Source of the DNA: an uncultured Pseudothermotoga sp.
GTDB lineage: Bacteria; Thermotogota; Thermotogae; Thermotogales; DSM-5069
Direction of reading: 5' to 3'
DNA length: 64,000 bases
Assembly: GCA_937995655.1 (NCBI GenBank)
Contig: CALKJI010000005.1
Location: 186,001-250,000 of the forward strand
A program made the translations under genes and the position numbers. The notes beneath the pieces are model-generated. The model saw only the letters and a list, made by a program, of their open reading frames with translations, had not been told where the DNA came from and searched no databases. Of this stretch, positions 10,367-20,425 are shown one piece after another. Numbering within the stretch: the stretch's first letter is position 1; each line of letters begins with the position of its first letter.

Positions 10367-10563
10367 AAGCGGCCGAGATCCGAAACTACACCGATGATGA
10401 ACTGAAAAGGATGCTAGATGAAAAAAAGAAACAACTGATGGATTTGAGATTTCAGCATGCCATGGGTCAGCTTAGAAACACTGCGCAGATCGAGGAAGTG
10501 AGGCGTGATATAGCAAGAATTAGAACAATCCTTCGTGAAAGAGAACTTGGAGTAAGGAGGTAA
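10363..10563 (+). CDS. rpmC: 50S ribosomal protein L29
   Basis: Small helical protein next to L23 at the tunnel exit; 66 residues. It contains [23 protein letters not shown]-type helices, with the family LRNxxxIxxVRRxIARI pattern near residues 38-54. The start overlaps the rplP stop; the SD GGAGGTGAG is at 10349-10357. Confidence 0.95.
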   Translation: MKAAEIRNYTDDELKRMLDEKKKQLMDLRFQHAMGQLRNTAQIEEVRRDIARIRTILRERELGVRR

Positions 10564-10569
10564 ACAATT

Positions 10570-10857
10570 ATGGCAAAGAAACGACTCACGGGTATCGTTG
10601 TTAGTGACAAGATGGATAAAACAGTTGTAGTGAAGGTAACCAGGAAGTTTGAACATCCCAAGTACAAGAAACACATTGAGAAGTCAAAAAAATATCACGC
10701 ACACGATGAACATAAAGAATGCAAGATTGGCGACTTGGTTGTTATTGAGGAAACAAGACCCCTCAGTAAAACGAAAAGTTGGCGGGTTGTCAAAGTATTG
10801 AAAAAAGAAGTGATAACTGAGGAAATACCCGATACCGAGGGGAGTGAAAGGATATGA
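10570..10857 (+). CDS. rpsQ: 30S ribosomal protein S17
   Basis: OB-fold 16S rRNA-binding protein; 95 residues. It begins [21 protein letters not shown]; the KYHAHDE and the [21 protein letters not shown] signatures (the latter from about residue 55) are present. The last dozen residues (acidic, [10 protein letters not shown]) extend slightly past the usual 85-residue form. GTAAGGAGG (10552-10560) precedes the ATG. Its stop overlaps the rplN start by ATGA. Confidence 0.97.
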   Translation: MAKKRLTGIVVSDKMDKTVVVKVTRKFEHPKYKKHIEKSKKYHAHDEHKECKIGDLVVIEETRPLSKTKSWRVVKVLKKEVITEEIPDTEGSERI

Positions 10858-11222
10858 TCCAGGTAGAGAGTTATCTTGATGTTGCTGACAACTCAGGGGC
10901 TAAGAAACTGAGAGTTATAAGAGTAATGGGTGGTTTCCACAAAAAATATGGAACTATCGGAGATGTAGTTGTTTGTTCAGTCAGAGATGTGGTACCTAAT
11001 ACTGCCATCAAGAAGGGTGAGGTAGTGAAGGCAGTAATAGTTAGAACAAGAAAACCCGTTAAGAGACCAGACGGTACCTATATCAGGTTTGATGATAATG
11101 CAGCCGTTTTGATTGACAAATTTAATGAGCCACGTGGAACACGTGTCTTCGGCCCAGTAGCAAGAGAGATACGTGAAAAAGGTTATATGAAGATAATCTC
11201 GCTTGCTCCTGAGGTGCTTTGA
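10854..11222 (+). CDS. rplN: 50S ribosomal protein L14
   Basis: Large-subunit protein at the subunit interface (bridge B8); 122 residues, exactly the usual bacterial length. It begins [19 protein letters not shown]; the [18 protein letters not shown] and FGPVAREIR signatures are intact. The ATGA overlap with rpsQ, with the SD GGGGAGTGAAAGG inside rpsQ, suggests coupled translation. Confidence 0.98.
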   Translation: MIQVESYLDVADNSGAKKLRVIRVMGGFHKKYGTIGDVVVCSVRDVVPNTAIKKGEVVKAVIVRTRKPVKRPDGTYIRFDDNAAVLIDKFNEPRGTRVFGPVAREIREKGYMKIISLAPEVL

Positions 11223-11232
11223 GAGGTGAGTG

Positions 11233-11553
11233 ATGGTGAAGATAAGAAAAGATGATCTTGTACAGGTAATATCTGGAAAGGATAAAGGGAAGAGGGGAAA
11301 GATTCTCAAAGTAATCCCCAAGGAAAATAAGGTGCTTATCCAAGGAATAAATATTGTAAAGAGACACCAGAGGCCTATCCCGCAACTCAGGGAAGGTGGA
11401 ATTATAGAACGAGAGGCACCTATCTACGCTTCTAAAGTGATGATTGTGTGTCCCAGTTGTGACAGACCAACTCGCGTTGGCGCAAAGTTTCTTGAAGACG
11501 GAACGAAGGTCAGAGTTTGCAAAAAGTGCGGCGAGGTTATAGATAAAGCGTGA
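11233..11553 (+). CDS. rplX: 50S ribosomal protein L24 with zinc-ribbon-like tail
   Basis: Assembly initiator protein of the large subunit; 106 residues. A KOW motif occupies roughly residues 7-34 ([14 protein letters not shown]). The carboxy part carries two CxxC pairs (C73/C76 and C96/C99), a probable zinc site common in L24 of many bacteria. Start choice: the SD GAGAGGTG (11221-11228) suits the ATG at 11233; GTG codons at 11230 and 11236 are alternatives that change the protein by one residue each way. Confidence 0.96.
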   Translation: MVKIRKDDLVQVISGKDKGKRGKILKVIPKENKVLIQGINIVKRHQRPIPQLREGGIIEREAPIYASKVMIVCPSCDRPTRVGAKFLEDGTKVRVCKKCGEVIDKA

Positions 11554-11567
11554 GGAGGAATCCAAAG

Positions 11568-12119
11568 ATGGGTACTCAGTACATCCCACTGAAAGAGAAA
11601 TATGAGAAAGAAGTTATACCGAAAATGATCAAAGAGTTTAGTTATAAGAACATACATCAAGTTCCAAAAATCGAGAAGATAGTTATAAACATGGGAATTG
11701 GTGAGGGTTCCAGAAATGCTGATCTCTTGAACAGGCACATGAAGGAACTGGCAGCTATAACTGGACAAAAACCTGTCATTACAAAAGCCAAAAAGAGTAT
11801 TTCGAATTTCAAAGTGAGAAAGGGTATGAACATTGGTTTGAAGGTAACGCTACGGGGTTTGAGAATGTGGAATTTTTTGTACAAACTTGGAAATATCGTA
11901 CTACCAAAGGTGAGAGACTTCAGGGGTCTCAATCCAAACTCATTTGATGGGCGTGGGAACTACAGTTTCGGATTGACAGAACAGTTTGTCTTTCCTGAGA
12001 TCACCCCTGATCAATCCCCGAGGACACAAGGAATGGACATTATCATCGTCACTACAGCGAAGACTGACGCTGAAGCTCTTAGGTTGCTTGAACTTTTAGG
12101 ATTACCTTTCAAGCATTGA
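11568..12119 (+). CDS. rplE: 50S ribosomal protein L5
   Basis: 5S rRNA-binding protein of the central protuberance; 183 residues. It has [11 protein letters not shown] near residue 38, the [21 protein letters not shown] block (split across residues 65-86) and the carboxy [16 protein letters not shown]. The ATG at 11568 follows the SD GAGGAGG (11552-11558). The in-frame GTG at 11550 overlaps that SD and was rejected. Confidence 0.97.
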   Translation: MGTQYIPLKEKYEKEVIPKMIKEFSYKNIHQVPKIEKIVINMGIGEGSRNADLLNRHMKELAAITGQKPVITKAKKSISNFKVRKGMNIGLKVTLRGLRMWNFLYKLGNIVLPKVRDFRGLNPNSFDGRGNYSFGLTEQFVFPEITPDQSPRTQGMDIIIVTTAKTDAEALRLLELLGLPFKH

Positions 12120-12132
12120 GAGGAGGTATTTG

Positions 12133-12318
12133 ATGCCGAGAAAAGGGATCATAGAGAGATGGAAAAGGCCAAAAAAGTTTAAGGTCCGTGAATATACAAG
12201 ATGCTCAATATGTGGACGACCCAAGGCAGTTTATCGTGAATTCGGCTTGTGCAGAGTTTGCTTCAGGAAAATGGTTCTCGAGGGCAAACTCCCTGGTGTG
12301 AAAAAAGCAAGCTGGTAA
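12133..12318 (+). CDS. rpsN: 30S ribosomal protein S14, zinc-binding type
   Basis: Head protein next to S19 and S10; 61 residues, the short type-Z form. Four cysteines C24, C27, C40 and C43 make the zinc-ribbon pattern CxxC-x12-CxxC. GAGAGGAGG (12118-12126) is 6 bases before the ATG. A TTG at 12130 directly upstream is in frame but too near the SD. Confidence 0.97.
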   Translation: MPRKGIIERWKRPKKFKVREYTRCSICGRPKAVYREFGLCRVCFRKMVLEGKLPGVKKASW

Positions 12319-12331
12319 GGGAGGGAGAATA

Positions 12332-12736
12332 ATGTGGAGTGACCCGATAGCTGACATGCTCACGAGAATAAGGAATGCAAACGTTGTCTTCAAAGAATAT
12401 GTAGATATTCCTGCTTCGAATATGAAAAAAGCAATATGCGAAATCTTAAAACGCGAGGGTTTCATCCAAGATTACAAGTACATAGAAGATGGGAAACAAG
12501 GAATCCTCAGAATACATATGAAGTATAAAGGCCAAAGAAGAAGCAAAGAAAGAGTTATAAAGGGTATAGTCAGAGTTTCCAAACCTGGTAGACGACTTTA
12601 CGTAGCGAAGGATGAAATTCCAAAGGTGAAGAATGGCATTGGTATAGCTATTCTCACAACTTCAAAAGGTGTGCTTAGCGACAAAGAAGCCAGAAGTCTT
12701 GGAGTTGGAGGAGAGGTTATCGCCTATATTTGGTAG
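12332..12736 (+). CDS. rpsH: 30S ribosomal protein S8
   Basis: 16S rRNA-binding protein of the platform; 134 residues. It begins [16 protein letters not shown]; the carboxy [18 protein letters not shown] and GGEVIAYIW blocks are intact. In E. coli S8 represses the spc operon at the L24-L5 junction; whether that holds here is untested. GGGAGGGAG (12319-12327) precedes the ATG. Confidence 0.98.
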   Translation: MWSDPIADMLTRIRNANVVFKEYVDIPASNMKKAICEILKREGFIQDYKYIEDGKQGILRIHMKYKGQRRSKERVIKGIVRVSKPGRRLYVAKDEIPKVKNGIGIAILTTSKGVLSDKEARSLGVGGEVIAYIW

Positions 12737-12748
12737 GAGGTGAAGGAC

Positions 12749-13303
12749 ATGTCAAAGTTGGGGAAAAAACCGATACTGATACCCAAAGGTGTTCAAGTTC
12801 AGATAGAAGGCAATACTATAACAGTCAAGGGTCCAAAAGGAACTCTGTCAAGGAACTTCCCACAGTTTGTGAAGGTAAACCTTGAAGACAATAAGATACT
12901 TGTAGAACAAAATGAGGCGACTATTGTTCGCAAGTCTCAGAGAAAGATCCTTAAGACTTATCAAGGAACCTATTGGTCATTGATAAGAAACATGGTTCAG
13001 GGCGTAACAAAGGGTTTTGAGAAGCAACTTGAAATACTCGGGGTAGGATACAGGGCACAGATGCAGGGAAACAAACTATCACTTCAAGTAGGGTATACTC
13101 ATCCTATAGTTCTTGAACCGCCTGCGAATGTAACAGTCGAAACTCCTGCACCGAATGTCATAATTGTAAAAGGTATTGATAAGCAGACAGTTGGGCAGTT
13201 CGCTGCGCAGGTAAGATCGTGGCGAGAAGTTAATGTGTACAGTGGCAAGGGTATCAAGTACAAAGATGAATTGATAAGACACAAGGAAGGTAAGAAAAAA
13301 TAA
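12749..13303 (+). CDS. rplF: 50S ribosomal protein L6
   Basis: Protein near the factor-binding site of the large subunit; 184 residues with two tandem L6 folds. It begins [17 protein letters not shown] and has the [18 protein letters not shown] junction near residue 90 and [15 protein letters not shown] near residue 153. TAGGAGGTGAAGG (12734-12746) is the SD, so the ATG at 12749 was chosen over the overlapping GTG at 12740. Confidence 0.97.
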   Translation: MSKLGKKPILIPKGVQVQIEGNTITVKGPKGTLSRNFPQFVKVNLEDNKILVEQNEATIVRKSQRKILKTYQGTYWSLIRNMVQGVTKGFEKQLEILGVGYRAQMQGNKLSLQVGYTHPIVLEPPANVTVETPAPNVIIVKGIDKQTVGQFAAQVRSWREVNVYSGKGIKYKDELIRHKEGKKK

Positions 13304-13317
13304 AGGGGGCATCTAGT

Positions 13318-13686
13318 GTGATTAAAAAACAGGATAGAAGATCACAAAGGATTAGAAGACACTTGAGAATAAGGAAGAAAATCTTTGGTACTGCCGAAAA
13401 GCCAAGGTTGTCAGTCTTTAAAAGCCAGAGACATATTTATGTGCAGTTAATAGATGACACAAAGGGTCACACAATTCTCTCGGCATCTACACTTGACCCA
13501 GAGCTGAGACAAGAGATAGCTAAGACATACAACAAAGAGGCAGCGAAAAAAGTAGGAAAACTAATTGCCCAAAGAGCTCTATCCAAGGGTATAAATCAAG
13601 TAGTTTTTGATCGCGGGGGGTTCAAGTACCATGGAAGAATCAAGGAACTCGCCGATGCAGCAAGAGAAGTCGGACTGAAGTTCTGA
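13318..13686 (+). CDS. rplR: 50S ribosomal protein L18
   Basis: 5S rRNA-binding protein; 122 residues. It has an arginine-rich amino end ([16 protein letters not shown]), then the [19 protein letters not shown] block near residue 35 and [22 protein letters not shown] at the carboxy end. The start is GTG at 13318, 8-9 bases after AAAGGGGG. Confidence 0.97.
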   Translation: MIKKQDRRSQRIRRHLRIRKKIFGTAEKPRLSVFKSQRHIYVQLIDDTKGHTILSASTLDPELRQEIAKTYNKEAAKKVGKLIAQRALSKGINQVVFDRGGFKYHGRIKELADAAREVGLKF

Positions 13687-13702
13687 GGAGGTGTGCAAGA
13701 GA

Positions 13703-14239
13703 ATGGACGAGATTCTTGAGGAAGAATTGATAAAGAAAGAATCAGAGGAGTTTGAGGAACGTATTGTTGAAATAAAACGCACGGCAAAGGTGACAAAGGG
13801 CGGAAAGACCCTCAGCTTTAGAGTTCTTGCTGTCGTTGGAAATAGGAAAGGCAAAGTGGGTGTAGGTTTAGGGAAAGCAAGAGAAGTACCTGATGCGATT
13901 AGGAAGGCAATAAGTGCAGCTCGATCATCAATTATAGACGTTCCATTGCACAAAAATACCATACCCCACGAGGTTATTGGAAAACAAGACGCATCAAAAG
14001 TACTTCTCAAACCTGCCGCTCCTGGAACCGGAATTATTGCGGGCAGTACGGTCAGGGCTGTTGTTGAACTGGCTGGCATACAGAATATTCTGACAAAGTC
14101 TCTGGGTTCATCAACAGCAGTTAATTTGGCTCTCGCGACTCTCAATGGTCTTAAGGCTCTGGTTTCACCTGAAAAGGCAGCTAAGCTTAGAGATATAACA
14201 ATAAGCCAAGTCCTGCATGGGAACAGGAAGGAGGTCTGA
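13703..14239 (+). CDS. rpsE: 30S ribosomal protein S5
   Basis: Small-subunit protein involved in decoding accuracy and mRNA entry; 178 residues. An acidic amino tail ([18 protein letters not shown]) precedes the dsRBD-like domain with [21 protein letters not shown]; the carboxy domain has [20 protein letters not shown]. The ATG at 13703 lies 10 bases after GAGGAGGTG; the in-frame GTG at 13691 overlaps the SD. Confidence 0.97.
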   Translation: MDEILEEELIKKESEEFEERIVEIKRTAKVTKGGKTLSFRVLAVVGNRKGKVGVGLGKAREVPDAIRKAISAARSSIIDVPLHKNTIPHEVIGKQDASKVLLKPAAPGTGIIAGSTVRAVVELAGIQNILTKSLGSSTAVNLALATLNGLKALVSPEKAAKLRDITISQVLHGNRKEV

Positions 14240-14241
14240 GG

Positions 14242-14436
14242 ATGTCAAAGCTTGTAATTGAATTGATCAGAAGTCCCGTTGGATATAAATATGATCAAAG
14301 GCAGACAGTGAAAGCTCTCGGTTTGAGGAAGCTGCATGACAAGGTTGTCAAACAGGACAATCCTCAGATCAGGGGAATGATAAATAAGGTTAGACACCTT
14401 GTAAAAGTTGAAGAACTCCAGAAAGAGGAGGAGTGA
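14242..14436 (+). CDS. rpmD: 50S ribosomal protein L30
   Basis: Small large-subunit protein, 64 residues. It contains the family pattern [22 protein letters not shown] (from residue 9) and the [13 protein letters not shown] tail. The SD GGAAGGAGG (14226-14234) precedes the ATG; the gene follows rpsE by 2 bases. Confidence 0.96.
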   Translation: MSKLVIELIRSPVGYKYDQRQTVKALGLRKLHDKVVKQDNPQIRGMINKVRHLVKVEELQKEEE

Positions 14437-14439
14437 AGG

Positions 14440-14886
14440 ATGTTAAAATTGCACGATCTTAAGCCTACCCCTGGCTCTGTTAGGGAACCTAAGAGAGTTG
14501 GTCGAGGAATTGGGTCCGGACTTGGTAAGACAGGAGGAAGAGGTCACAAAGGTCAGAAATCAAGAGGTTCTGGAAAGGTCCATTTGTGGTTAGAAGGCGG
14601 ACAAACGCCGTTACACAGAAGGCTACCGAAGGTTGGTTTCAAGAGCTTCACACACAAAAATTATGCGATAGTTAACATAAGATCTCTCGAAGAAAAATTC
14701 GAGGCGAACGAAGAGGTCACACCTGAGAGTCTCATCAGGAAAGGCTTGGTAAAGAACATAAAAGATGGCATCAAAATACTTGGAAGTGGTGAACTAACAA
14801 AACCTTTGGTTGTCAGAGCACATGCATTTAGTGAGACCGCCAAGAAGGCAATAGAGATGGTTGGTGGTAAGACAGAGGTGATATAG
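14440..14886 (+). CDS. rplO: 50S ribosomal protein L15
   Basis: Late-assembly 23S rRNA-binding protein; 148 residues. It begins [23 protein letters not shown]; the glycine/basic-rich arm with [15 protein letters not shown] and the [15 protein letters not shown] motif are intact. The SD AGAGGAGGAG lies in the rpmD 3' end, 3 bases upstream overall. Confidence 0.97.
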   Translation: MLKLHDLKPTPGSVREPKRVGRGIGSGLGKTGGRGHKGQKSRGSGKVHLWLEGGQTPLHRRLPKVGFKSFTHKNYAIVNIRSLEEKFEANEEVTPESLIRKGLVKNIKDGIKILGSGELTKPLVVRAHAFSETAKKAIEMVGGKTEVI

Positions 14887-14887
14887 T

Positions 14888-16177
14888 GTGTGGAAAGCAT
14901 TGCAGAATGCCTTCAAGATACCAGAATTACGGGATAGGATTCTTTTCACGATTGCTGTATTAGTAGTTTTCAGGCTTGGCGTTTACATTCCTATACCTGG
15001 AATAAACATTCAAGCTTGGGGTGAAGCTTTCAAAAGATTCGGTGAAGGTGCCGCTGGAGGTATACTGAGCTTTTATGATGTTTTTACAGGAGGCGCCTTG
15101 GAGAATTTTTCCATCTTTGCAATGAGCGTGACTCCTTATATAAATGCTTCGATTGTTTTACAACTTCTGTCATCTGTTATACCCAAACTTCGCGATATTT
15201 TACGTGAGGGCGAAGAAGGCAGAAAGAAATTTGCGGCCTATACTCGGAACCTGACAATAGTCCTTGGCGGTTTTCAATCATTCATAGTTTCATTCAGCTT
15301 GGTGAGACAAAGTCCAGATATCGTTGCTTATGGACTGAACCCACTTTCTTTTGTTATGATTTCAACTATTACTATGTTGGCTGGTACGATGTTCTTGCTT
15401 TGGCTTGGTGACAGAATCACTGAACGAGGCATAGGAAATGGAATATCTATACTGATTTTTGCTGGTATTGTTGCAAGATATCCTAACTATTTCGCCAGAA
15501 TACTTTTGGGAAGACTTAACATTTTTGGATGGATCTTTCTTATAGCTGTTGCCTTGATCACTGTGGCTGGCATCATATATGTACAACAGGCAGAAAGGCG
15601 TATAACCATTCAATATGCAACGCGAGTAACGGGTAGGAGAGTCTATGGCGGCGCCTCTACCTATATCCCTGTAAAGGTGAATCAAGGAGGAGTCATTCCA
15701 ATAATCTTTGCGAGTGCAATCTTGATGATTCCTGCCGCTGTTGCTCAGATGGCTGGTTGGGATCTCCTTAGACGTCTTCTGGGACCAGGTAGCGCTTTGT
15801 ACATCATACTGTATGGTGTAATGGTTTTCTTCTTCACTTATTTTTACAGCGTTGTTGTTTTTGATCCACATGATGTTTCAGAAAATGTGAGAAAATATGG
15901 TGGGTTCATACCTGGTATAAGACCTGGCAAGCCAACAGAGGATTACATCCAAAAGATAGTCAACAAAGTGACTTTTATGGGAGCCGTTTTCTTAGTTGCT
16001 ATTGCGCTCTTACCACATCTTGTGCAGGGCGTTACAAAGGTGGATATAGTCATCGGAGGAACATCCACACTGATCGCCGTTGGTGTCGCTCTTGATGTCT
16101 TACAGCAAATGGAAGCACACCTGATCATGAGGCACTACGAGGGCTTTATCAAAAAAGGAAGGATAAAGGGAAGATGA
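14888..16177 (+). CDS. secY: Protein translocase subunit SecY
   Basis: Channel-forming subunit of the Sec translocon in the cytoplasmic membrane; 429 residues with the expected ten membrane segments. It has the plug-region signature GGILSFYDVFTGGALENFS (residues near 58-76), MSVTPYINASIVLQLL, GDRITERGIGNGISI and the carboxy HLIMRHYEGFIKKGR. It starts with GTG at 14888, coupled to rplO; the SD GAGGTGAT is inside rplO. Its stop overlaps the adk start (ATGA). The order secY-adk-map-infA-rpmJ is typical of Firmicutes-like spc clusters. Confidence 0.98.
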   Translation: MWKALQNAFKIPELRDRILFTIAVLVVFRLGVYIPIPGINIQAWGEAFKRFGEGAAGGILSFYDVFTGGALENFSIFAMSVTPYINASIVLQLLSSVIPKLRDILREGEEGRKKFAAYTRNLTIVLGGFQSFIVSFSLVRQSPDIVAYGLNPLSFVMISTITMLAGTMFLLWLGDRITERGIGNGISILIFAGIVARYPNYFARILLGRLNIFGWIFLIAVALITVAGIIYVQQAERRITIQYATRVTGRRVYGGASTYIPVKVNQGGVIPIIFASAILMIPAAVAQMAGWDLLRRLLGPGSALYIILYGVMVFFFTYFYSVVVFDPHDVSENVRKYGGFIPGIRPGKPTEDYIQKIVNKVTFMGAVFLVAIALLPHLVQGVTKVDIVIGGTSTLIAVGVALDVLQQMEAHLIMRHYEGFIKKGRIKGR

Positions 16178-16827
16178 GAATAGTTCTGCTTGGAGCACCA
16201 GGTGCAGGAAAAGGAACGCTCGCCAAAGATCTGATAGATTATTTTAAGATCCCTCACATATCTACGGGAGATATGTTCAGGGAAGCTGTGGCTGCTGGCA
16301 CGGAGTTGGGGCGTAAGGTTAAAAACATCTTAGAATCTGGATTACTTGTACCAGACGATATTGTTATTCAAGTTGTTGAAGAGAGGTTGAAAAAAGGAGA
16401 CTGTCAAAAAGGTTTTGTATTTGACGGCTACCCAAGAACAGTTCCACAAGCCATTGCATTGGATGAGATCTTATCTAAGATGTCGGCAAAATTAGATGCG
16501 GTAATTTATTTAGAGATCAGCGAGCAAGCCGTTGTTAAAAGACTAACAAGTAGAAGAGTGTGCCCAAGATGCGGAAGAATTTATAACATGATTTCAATGC
16601 GGCCCAAGAATGATGAACAATGCGACGATGATGGTACAAAACTTATAATCAGAGATGATGACAAAGAAGAAGTTGTTAGAAAACGCTATCGACTATATGT
16701 TGAAATGACGCAACCCTTGGTGAATTACTACCAAGATAAAAATATTTTAATTCGTGTAAATTCAGAGATCGATCATCAAGATTTAGCAGATCGAGTTATC
16801 CAAACTTTGGAAAAGGTGAGACCTTGA
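16174..16827 (+). CDS. adk: Adenylate kinase, zinc-LID type
   Basis: Catalyses ATP + AMP = 2 ADP in the cytoplasm; 217 residues, long-LID form. The P-loop GAPGAGKGT is at residues 7-15, the AMP-binding segment STGDMFR follows, and DGYPRT is near 84-89. The LID carries C130, C133, C150 and D153, the Cys3-Asp zinc site known from Gram-positive and thermophilic enzymes. The ATG overlaps the secY stop; its own stop overlaps the map TTG start. Confidence 0.98.
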   Translation: MRIVLLGAPGAGKGTLAKDLIDYFKIPHISTGDMFREAVAAGTELGRKVKNILESGLLVPDDIVIQVVEERLKKGDCQKGFVFDGYPRTVPQAIALDEILSKMSAKLDAVIYLEISEQAVVKRLTSRRVCPRCGRIYNMISMRPKNDEQCDDDGTKLIIRDDDKEEVVRKRYRLYVEMTQPLVNYYQDKNILIRVNSEIDHQDLADRVIQTLEKVRP

Positions 16828-17573
16828 TCAGAATCAAGTCTGAAATCGAAGTAGAGCGAATGTCTAAAGCTTGCCACGCAGTCGGAATTGTGCTTAAGGA
16901 AATAAAAAATTTTATTGTCGAGGGAGCAACTGCTTACGACATTGAAGATTTTGTCCTAAAAAGATTCAGAGAATTGAACGTGAAACCTGCTTTCAAAGGA
17001 TACAGAGGATACAAATATGCAACTTGCGTTTCTGTAAATGAAGAAATTTTACACGGAGCCCCTTTAAAAAGTAAGGTCTTTAAAAAGGGAGATATAGTTT
17101 CTGTGGACTTAGGTGCCATATACGATGGTCTTTACGGCGATGCGGCCGTGACGTACTGTGTTTCAGATACTGACGAAGTTGGTAAAAAATTGATGATGGT
17201 CGGGCACGAAGCTTTGAACAGAGCTATATCAGTTGCAAGGGATGGCGTAAGAATTGGTGATATTTCCCATACCATACAGAGTTTTGTTGAAGCAAATGGG
17301 TTCAATGTCATCAGAGACTATGTGGGACACGGCATAGGAAGACTGTTGCATGAAGAACCCGAGATACCAAATTATGGCAAGCCTGGAACTGGCGTGAGAG
17401 TAGTATCGGGCATGACTTTAGCAATAGAGGTTATGATCTGTGAAGGTGATTGGCAAGTATCAACACTCGATGATGGATGGACTGTAGTAATGGCTGATGG
17501 AAAGAGAAGTGTTCATTATGAACATACTATTTTGGTTACTGATACACAGGCAAGGGTTTTGACAGAACTTTGA
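16824..17573 (+). CDS. map: Methionine aminopeptidase, type I
   Basis: Removes the initiator Met from nascent proteins; 249 residues. All five metal ligands of the pita-bread fold are visible: D95, D106, H169, E202 and E233, plus the GHGIG motif at 168-172. The start is TTG at 16824 in a TTGA overlap with the adk stop, with AGGTGAG (16814-16820) as SD; it gives the typical MIRIKSEIEVERM start. Confidence 0.97.
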   Translation: MIRIKSEIEVERMSKACHAVGIVLKEIKNFIVEGATAYDIEDFVLKRFRELNVKPAFKGYRGYKYATCVSVNEEILHGAPLKSKVFKKGDIVSVDLGAIYDGLYGDAAVTYCVSDTDEVGKKLMMVGHEALNRAISVARDGVRIGDISHTIQSFVEANGFNVIRDYVGHGIGRLLHEEPEIPNYGKPGTGVRVVSGMTLAIEVMICEGDWQVSTLDDGWTVVMADGKRSVHYEHTILVTDTQARVLTEL

Positions 17574-17585
17574 TGAGGTGGTGAA

Positions 17586-17843
17586 ATGCCCAAGGAAGAT
17601 GTTATCAAGATGGAGGGGACGATTACAGAAGCAAGGAGAAATGCAACCTTTGTTGTGGAACTTGACAATGGACACAAAATATTGGCGCAGATTTCTGGAA
17701 GAATGAGAAAAAATTTCATCAGGCTTTTTCCAGGAGACAGAGTAGTTGTTGAGCTTTCTATATACGACCTTTCCAAAGGACGTATTGTCTATAGGAAGAA
17801 GTTAGACAAAAAGGGAGAAGAAGAAGATGTCGAAAGGAGCTGA
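17586..17843 (+). CDS. infA: Translation initiation factor IF-1 with short tail
   Basis: OB-fold factor that blocks the A site during initiation; 85 residues. The core ([20 protein letters not shown], then [25 protein letters not shown]) is standard. About 11 extra charged residues ([11 protein letters not shown]) follow the usual 72-74-residue length. GAGGTGG (17575-17581) precedes the ATG. It lies between map and rpmJ as usual. Confidence 0.96.
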   Translation: MPKEDVIKMEGTITEARRNATFVVELDNGHKILAQISGRMRKNFIRLFPGDRVVVELSIYDLSKGRIVYRKKLDKKGEEEDVERS

Positions 17844-17849
17844 TTAAAT

Positions 17850-17966
17850 ATGAAAGTGAGATCTTCTGTTAAAAAAAGATGTGAGCATTGCCAGGTTGTT
17901 CGACGAAGAGGTCGTGTTTTGATCATCTGCAAGGCGAACCCAAAACATAATCAGAAGCAGGGTTGA
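17850..17966 (+). CDS. rpmJ: 50S ribosomal protein L36
   Basis: Small zinc-ribbon protein of the large subunit; 38 residues, read directly from the nucleotides. It begins [21 protein letters not shown]11, C14, C27 and H33 make the C-C-C-H zinc site of the zinc-binding L36 paralogue. The SD GAAAGGAGC (17832-17840) is about 9 bases before the ATG. It lies 6 bases after infA and 18 before rpsM. Confidence 0.96.
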   Translation: MKVRSSVKKRCEHCQVVRRRGRVLIICKANPKHNQKQG

Positions 17967-17984
17967 AAGCAAGGAGGGAACTAA

Positions 17985-18371
17985 ATGGCGCGCGTAATGG
18001 GTGTAGAATTGCCAGGAAATAAAAAATGCTTTGTTGCCTTGACTTATTTGTATGGTGTTGGTAAAACAAGGGCCTTTGAGATCCTAAAGAATACAGGTGT
18101 TGATCCAGATAAGAGGGTAAAAGATCTAACAGATGAAGAAGTGAGCAAGATAACAAAGTTCATACAGGACCATTACAAAGTCGAAGGTGAACTCAAAGCA
18201 GAAGTGAATAGAAACATCAAGAGATTGATTGATATTGGTTGTTACAGAGGATGGAGGCACAAACTCGGATTGCCTGTGAGAGGTCAGAGAACACGCTCCA
18301 ACGCCAGGACAAGAAAAGGTCCAAGGCCAAGCAGAATAAAGACTAAGAAGAAAAAAGAACAAACTGTTTGA
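17985..18371 (+). CDS. rpsM: 30S ribosomal protein S13
   Basis: Head protein contacting P-site tRNA and the subunit bridge; 128 residues. It begins [26 protein letters not shown]; the carboxy [22 protein letters not shown] basic tail (split at the Gly) is intact. AAGGAGGGA (17971-17979) is the SD. Confidence 0.98.
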   Translation: MARVMGVELPGNKKCFVALTYLYGVGKTRAFEILKNTGVDPDKRVKDLTDEEVSKITKFIQDHYKVEGELKAEVNRNIKRLIDIGCYRGWRHKLGLPVRGQRTRSNARTRKGPRPSRIKTKKKKEQTV

Positions 18372-18388
18372 TATAGGGAGGAATAACT

Positions 18389-18775
18389 ATGGCAAAAAGA
18401 TCCGAAGGAAGGAAAAAAAGAAAGATCTTAACAGACAGGGGAATCGTTCACATAAAATCTACATTCAACAATACGATTGTAACTCTTTCAGATGCTGATG
18501 GTTCTGCAATCATCTGGGCCAGCAGTGGCACAGTAGGTTTCGAAGGCACGCGCAAAGGTACACCATACGCAGCACAACTTGCAGCCGATAAGGTTGCTAA
18601 AGAGGCTTTAAGACTTGGTATAAAACGCGTGGACGTATTGGTCAAAGGGCCTGGGCCTGGCCGTGAAGCAGCCATCAGAACACTTCAAGCGGCAGGTCTT
18701 GAGGTGGACAGTATAAAAGACGTAACACCGATACCGTTCAATGGTTGCAGACCAAAGAAGAAACGCCGAGTTTGA
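18389..18775 (+). CDS. rpsK: 30S ribosomal protein S11
   Basis: Platform protein near the E-site mRNA; 128 residues. It has [21 protein letters not shown] near residue 18, the [20 protein letters not shown] block and the invariant [16 protein letters not shown] tail. GGGAGGA (18377-18383) precedes the ATG. Confidence 0.98.
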   Translation: MAKRSEGRKKRKILTDRGIVHIKSTFNNTIVTLSDADGSAIIWASSGTVGFEGTRKGTPYAAQLAADKVAKEALRLGIKRVDVLVKGPGPGREAAIRTLQAAGLEVDSIKDVTPIPFNGCRPKKKRRV

Positions 18776-18788
18776 GGGAGGGAATGAG

Positions 18789-19418
18789 ATGGCAAGATAT
18801 ACTGGACCAGATTGCAGATTGTGTCGTAGAGAAGGTATGAAACTTTACTTAAAAGGTGAAAGATGTTTTACCGATCATTGCCCCTTTGACAGAAGGTCCT
18901 ACGCCCCGGGAGACCATGGACGTCAACGTGGAAAACTTTCACAGTACGGTACTCAGCTGCGAGCAAAACAGGTGATGAAGAGGATATACGGTATTGTGGA
19001 GCGGCAATTCGAGCGGTACTTTCAAAAAGCCTTGAGGATGTCGGGGGATACACGAGAAAATCTTGTCAGACTTGTTGAATCTCGTGTTGACAATACGGTC
19101 TACAGAATGGGGTTTGCCATTAACAGAAAGCAGGCAAGACAGTTGGTGACGCATGGTCACTTTTTAGTCAATGGTATGAAAATCGATGTCCCATCATACA
19201 GATTGAAGCCTGGCGATGTAGTAGAGGTAAGTGAAAAGAGTAGATCTTTGAATGTTATTAGGCAGGCAGTAGAAACATCGAAAGATAGAACTAAAGTGCC
19301 TTGGATTGAAGTTGATGCCGATTCTTTCAGAGGAACATTCGTTAGATTTCCCAATCTCGAGGAGGTAACCGACCTACCTGTGGATATTCAAGCGATAGTT
19401 GAGTTCTATTCGAGGTGA
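18789..19418 (+). CDS. rpsD: 30S ribosomal protein S4, zinc-type amino end
   Basis: Primary 16S rRNA-binding protein and 30S assembly initiator; 209 residues. The amino end has four cysteines C9, C12, C26 and C31, the zinc-binding variant. [12 protein letters not shown] and the S4 RNA-binding domain ([12 protein letters not shown]) follow. The ATG at 18789 lies 9 bases after GGGAGGGA; an in-frame TTG-like upstream extension to 18741 lies inside rpsK, and the ATG at 18784 is out of frame. S4 is the autoregulator of the alpha operon in E. coli. Confidence 0.97.
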   Translation: MARYTGPDCRLCRREGMKLYLKGERCFTDHCPFDRRSYAPGDHGRQRGKLSQYGTQLRAKQVMKRIYGIVERQFERYFQKALRMSGDTRENLVRLVESRVDNTVYRMGFAINRKQARQLVTHGHFLVNGMKIDVPSYRLKPGDVVEVSEKSRSLNVIRQAVETSKDRTKVPWIEVDADSFRGTFVRFPNLEEVTDLPVDIQAIVEFYSR

Positions 19419-19423
19419 TCTGT

Positions 19424-20422
19424 GTGATCGAATACGTAGTTCCTAAGAAGCTTAGGATCGAAGAAGAACGAGCCGAAGCAGAATATTATTATGCAAGGTA
19501 TGTTTTATCTCCAATGGAGAAGGGTTACGGCACAACAATTGGTAACGCCTTGCGACGTATCTTACTGTCATCAATTCCATCTGTTGCCATCGTCGGAGTG
19601 AAGTTCATAAAGCCTGAGAAATATCACGAATTCGACACGCTCCCTGGTGTGAAAGAAGACATTCTTGAAATTATTCTGAACCTCAAAAGGGTCCAGCTGA
19701 GAGCGGAGGTACCAGTAAGAGAGAAAGTGAGAATGACCGTCGAAAAGAAAGGTCCTGGCACTCTAACGGCTGCTGATATAAAGGTGCCAGCCGGTTTTGA
19801 GGTGGCAAATCCTTCGTTAAAAATAGCAACACTTGGTGAAGAAGCCGATCTTCTTTTTGAGCTGTATGCCCAGGCGGGTAAAGGATTCGTGCCAGCGAAT
19901 GAGCTGGATGAACATCCTGAGATCGGCTGGATACCAATCGATGGAGTTTTTTCGCCTGTGATGAAAGTCAACTTCAAAGTTGAGAGTGCAAGAGTAGAGA
20001 AGAGAACCGACTATGACAAGATGGTTCTTGAGATCTGGACAAAGAAGACAATTTTTCCTAATGAAGCACTGAAAAGAGCGGTTGAGATACTGACAAATCA
20101 TCTGCAGATCATATCCGAAAGTTTACCGGAAGGCATTGCGCCACTGACGACCGAATTCGTTTCTATATCACAGGAAGAATTAAAACCCGAGCAGGAGATA
20201 AGTGAAGAAGAGGCATTGTACTCAAGAAAGATAGACGAGTTGGAGCTTACAATAAGATCTCTCAACTGTCTTAGAAGAGACAAGATTGAGACTATAGGAG
20301 ATCTCATGAAGAGATCGGAAGAAGATCTTCTGAAGATCAAGAATTTTGGTCCCAAGTCTTTGGATGAAGTCAAGCAAAAACTCATGGAGAAATTTGGTCT
20401 CACGCTCAAAAAGGGAGGCTGA
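19424..20422 (+). CDS. rpoA: RNA polymerase alpha subunit
   Basis: Scaffold subunit of RNA polymerase; 332 residues. The amino domain (about 1-230) has the [19 protein letters not shown] dimerisation signature; the alpha-CTD (about 260-320) has [17 protein letters not shown] and [11 protein letters not shown], the DNA- and regulator-contacting helices. The GTG at 19424 is favoured because GAGGTGAT (19412-19419) lies about 5 bases upstream and the product then begins [10 protein letters not shown]; an in-frame GTG at 19415 overlaps the SD. Confidence 0.97.
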   Translation: MIEYVVPKKLRIEEERAEAEYYYARYVLSPMEKGYGTTIGNALRRILLSSIPSVAIVGVKFIKPEKYHEFDTLPGVKEDILEIILNLKRVQLRAEVPVREKVRMTVEKKGPGTLTAADIKVPAGFEVANPSLKIATLGEEADLLFELYAQAGKGFVPANELDEHPEIGWIPIDGVFSPVMKVNFKVESARVEKRTDYDKMVLEIWTKKTIFPNEALKRAVEILTNHLQIISESLPEGIAPLTTEFVSISQEELKPEQEISEEEALYSRKIDELELTIRSLNCLRRDKIETIGDLMKRSEEDLLKIKNFGPKSLDEVKQKLMEKFGLTLKKGG

Positions 20423-20425
20423 TTT

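Noticed and set aside
13579-14145. Open frame of 188 codons on the - strand opposite rplR/rpsE
   Set aside because: Complement of ribosomal protein genes; no independent evidence.
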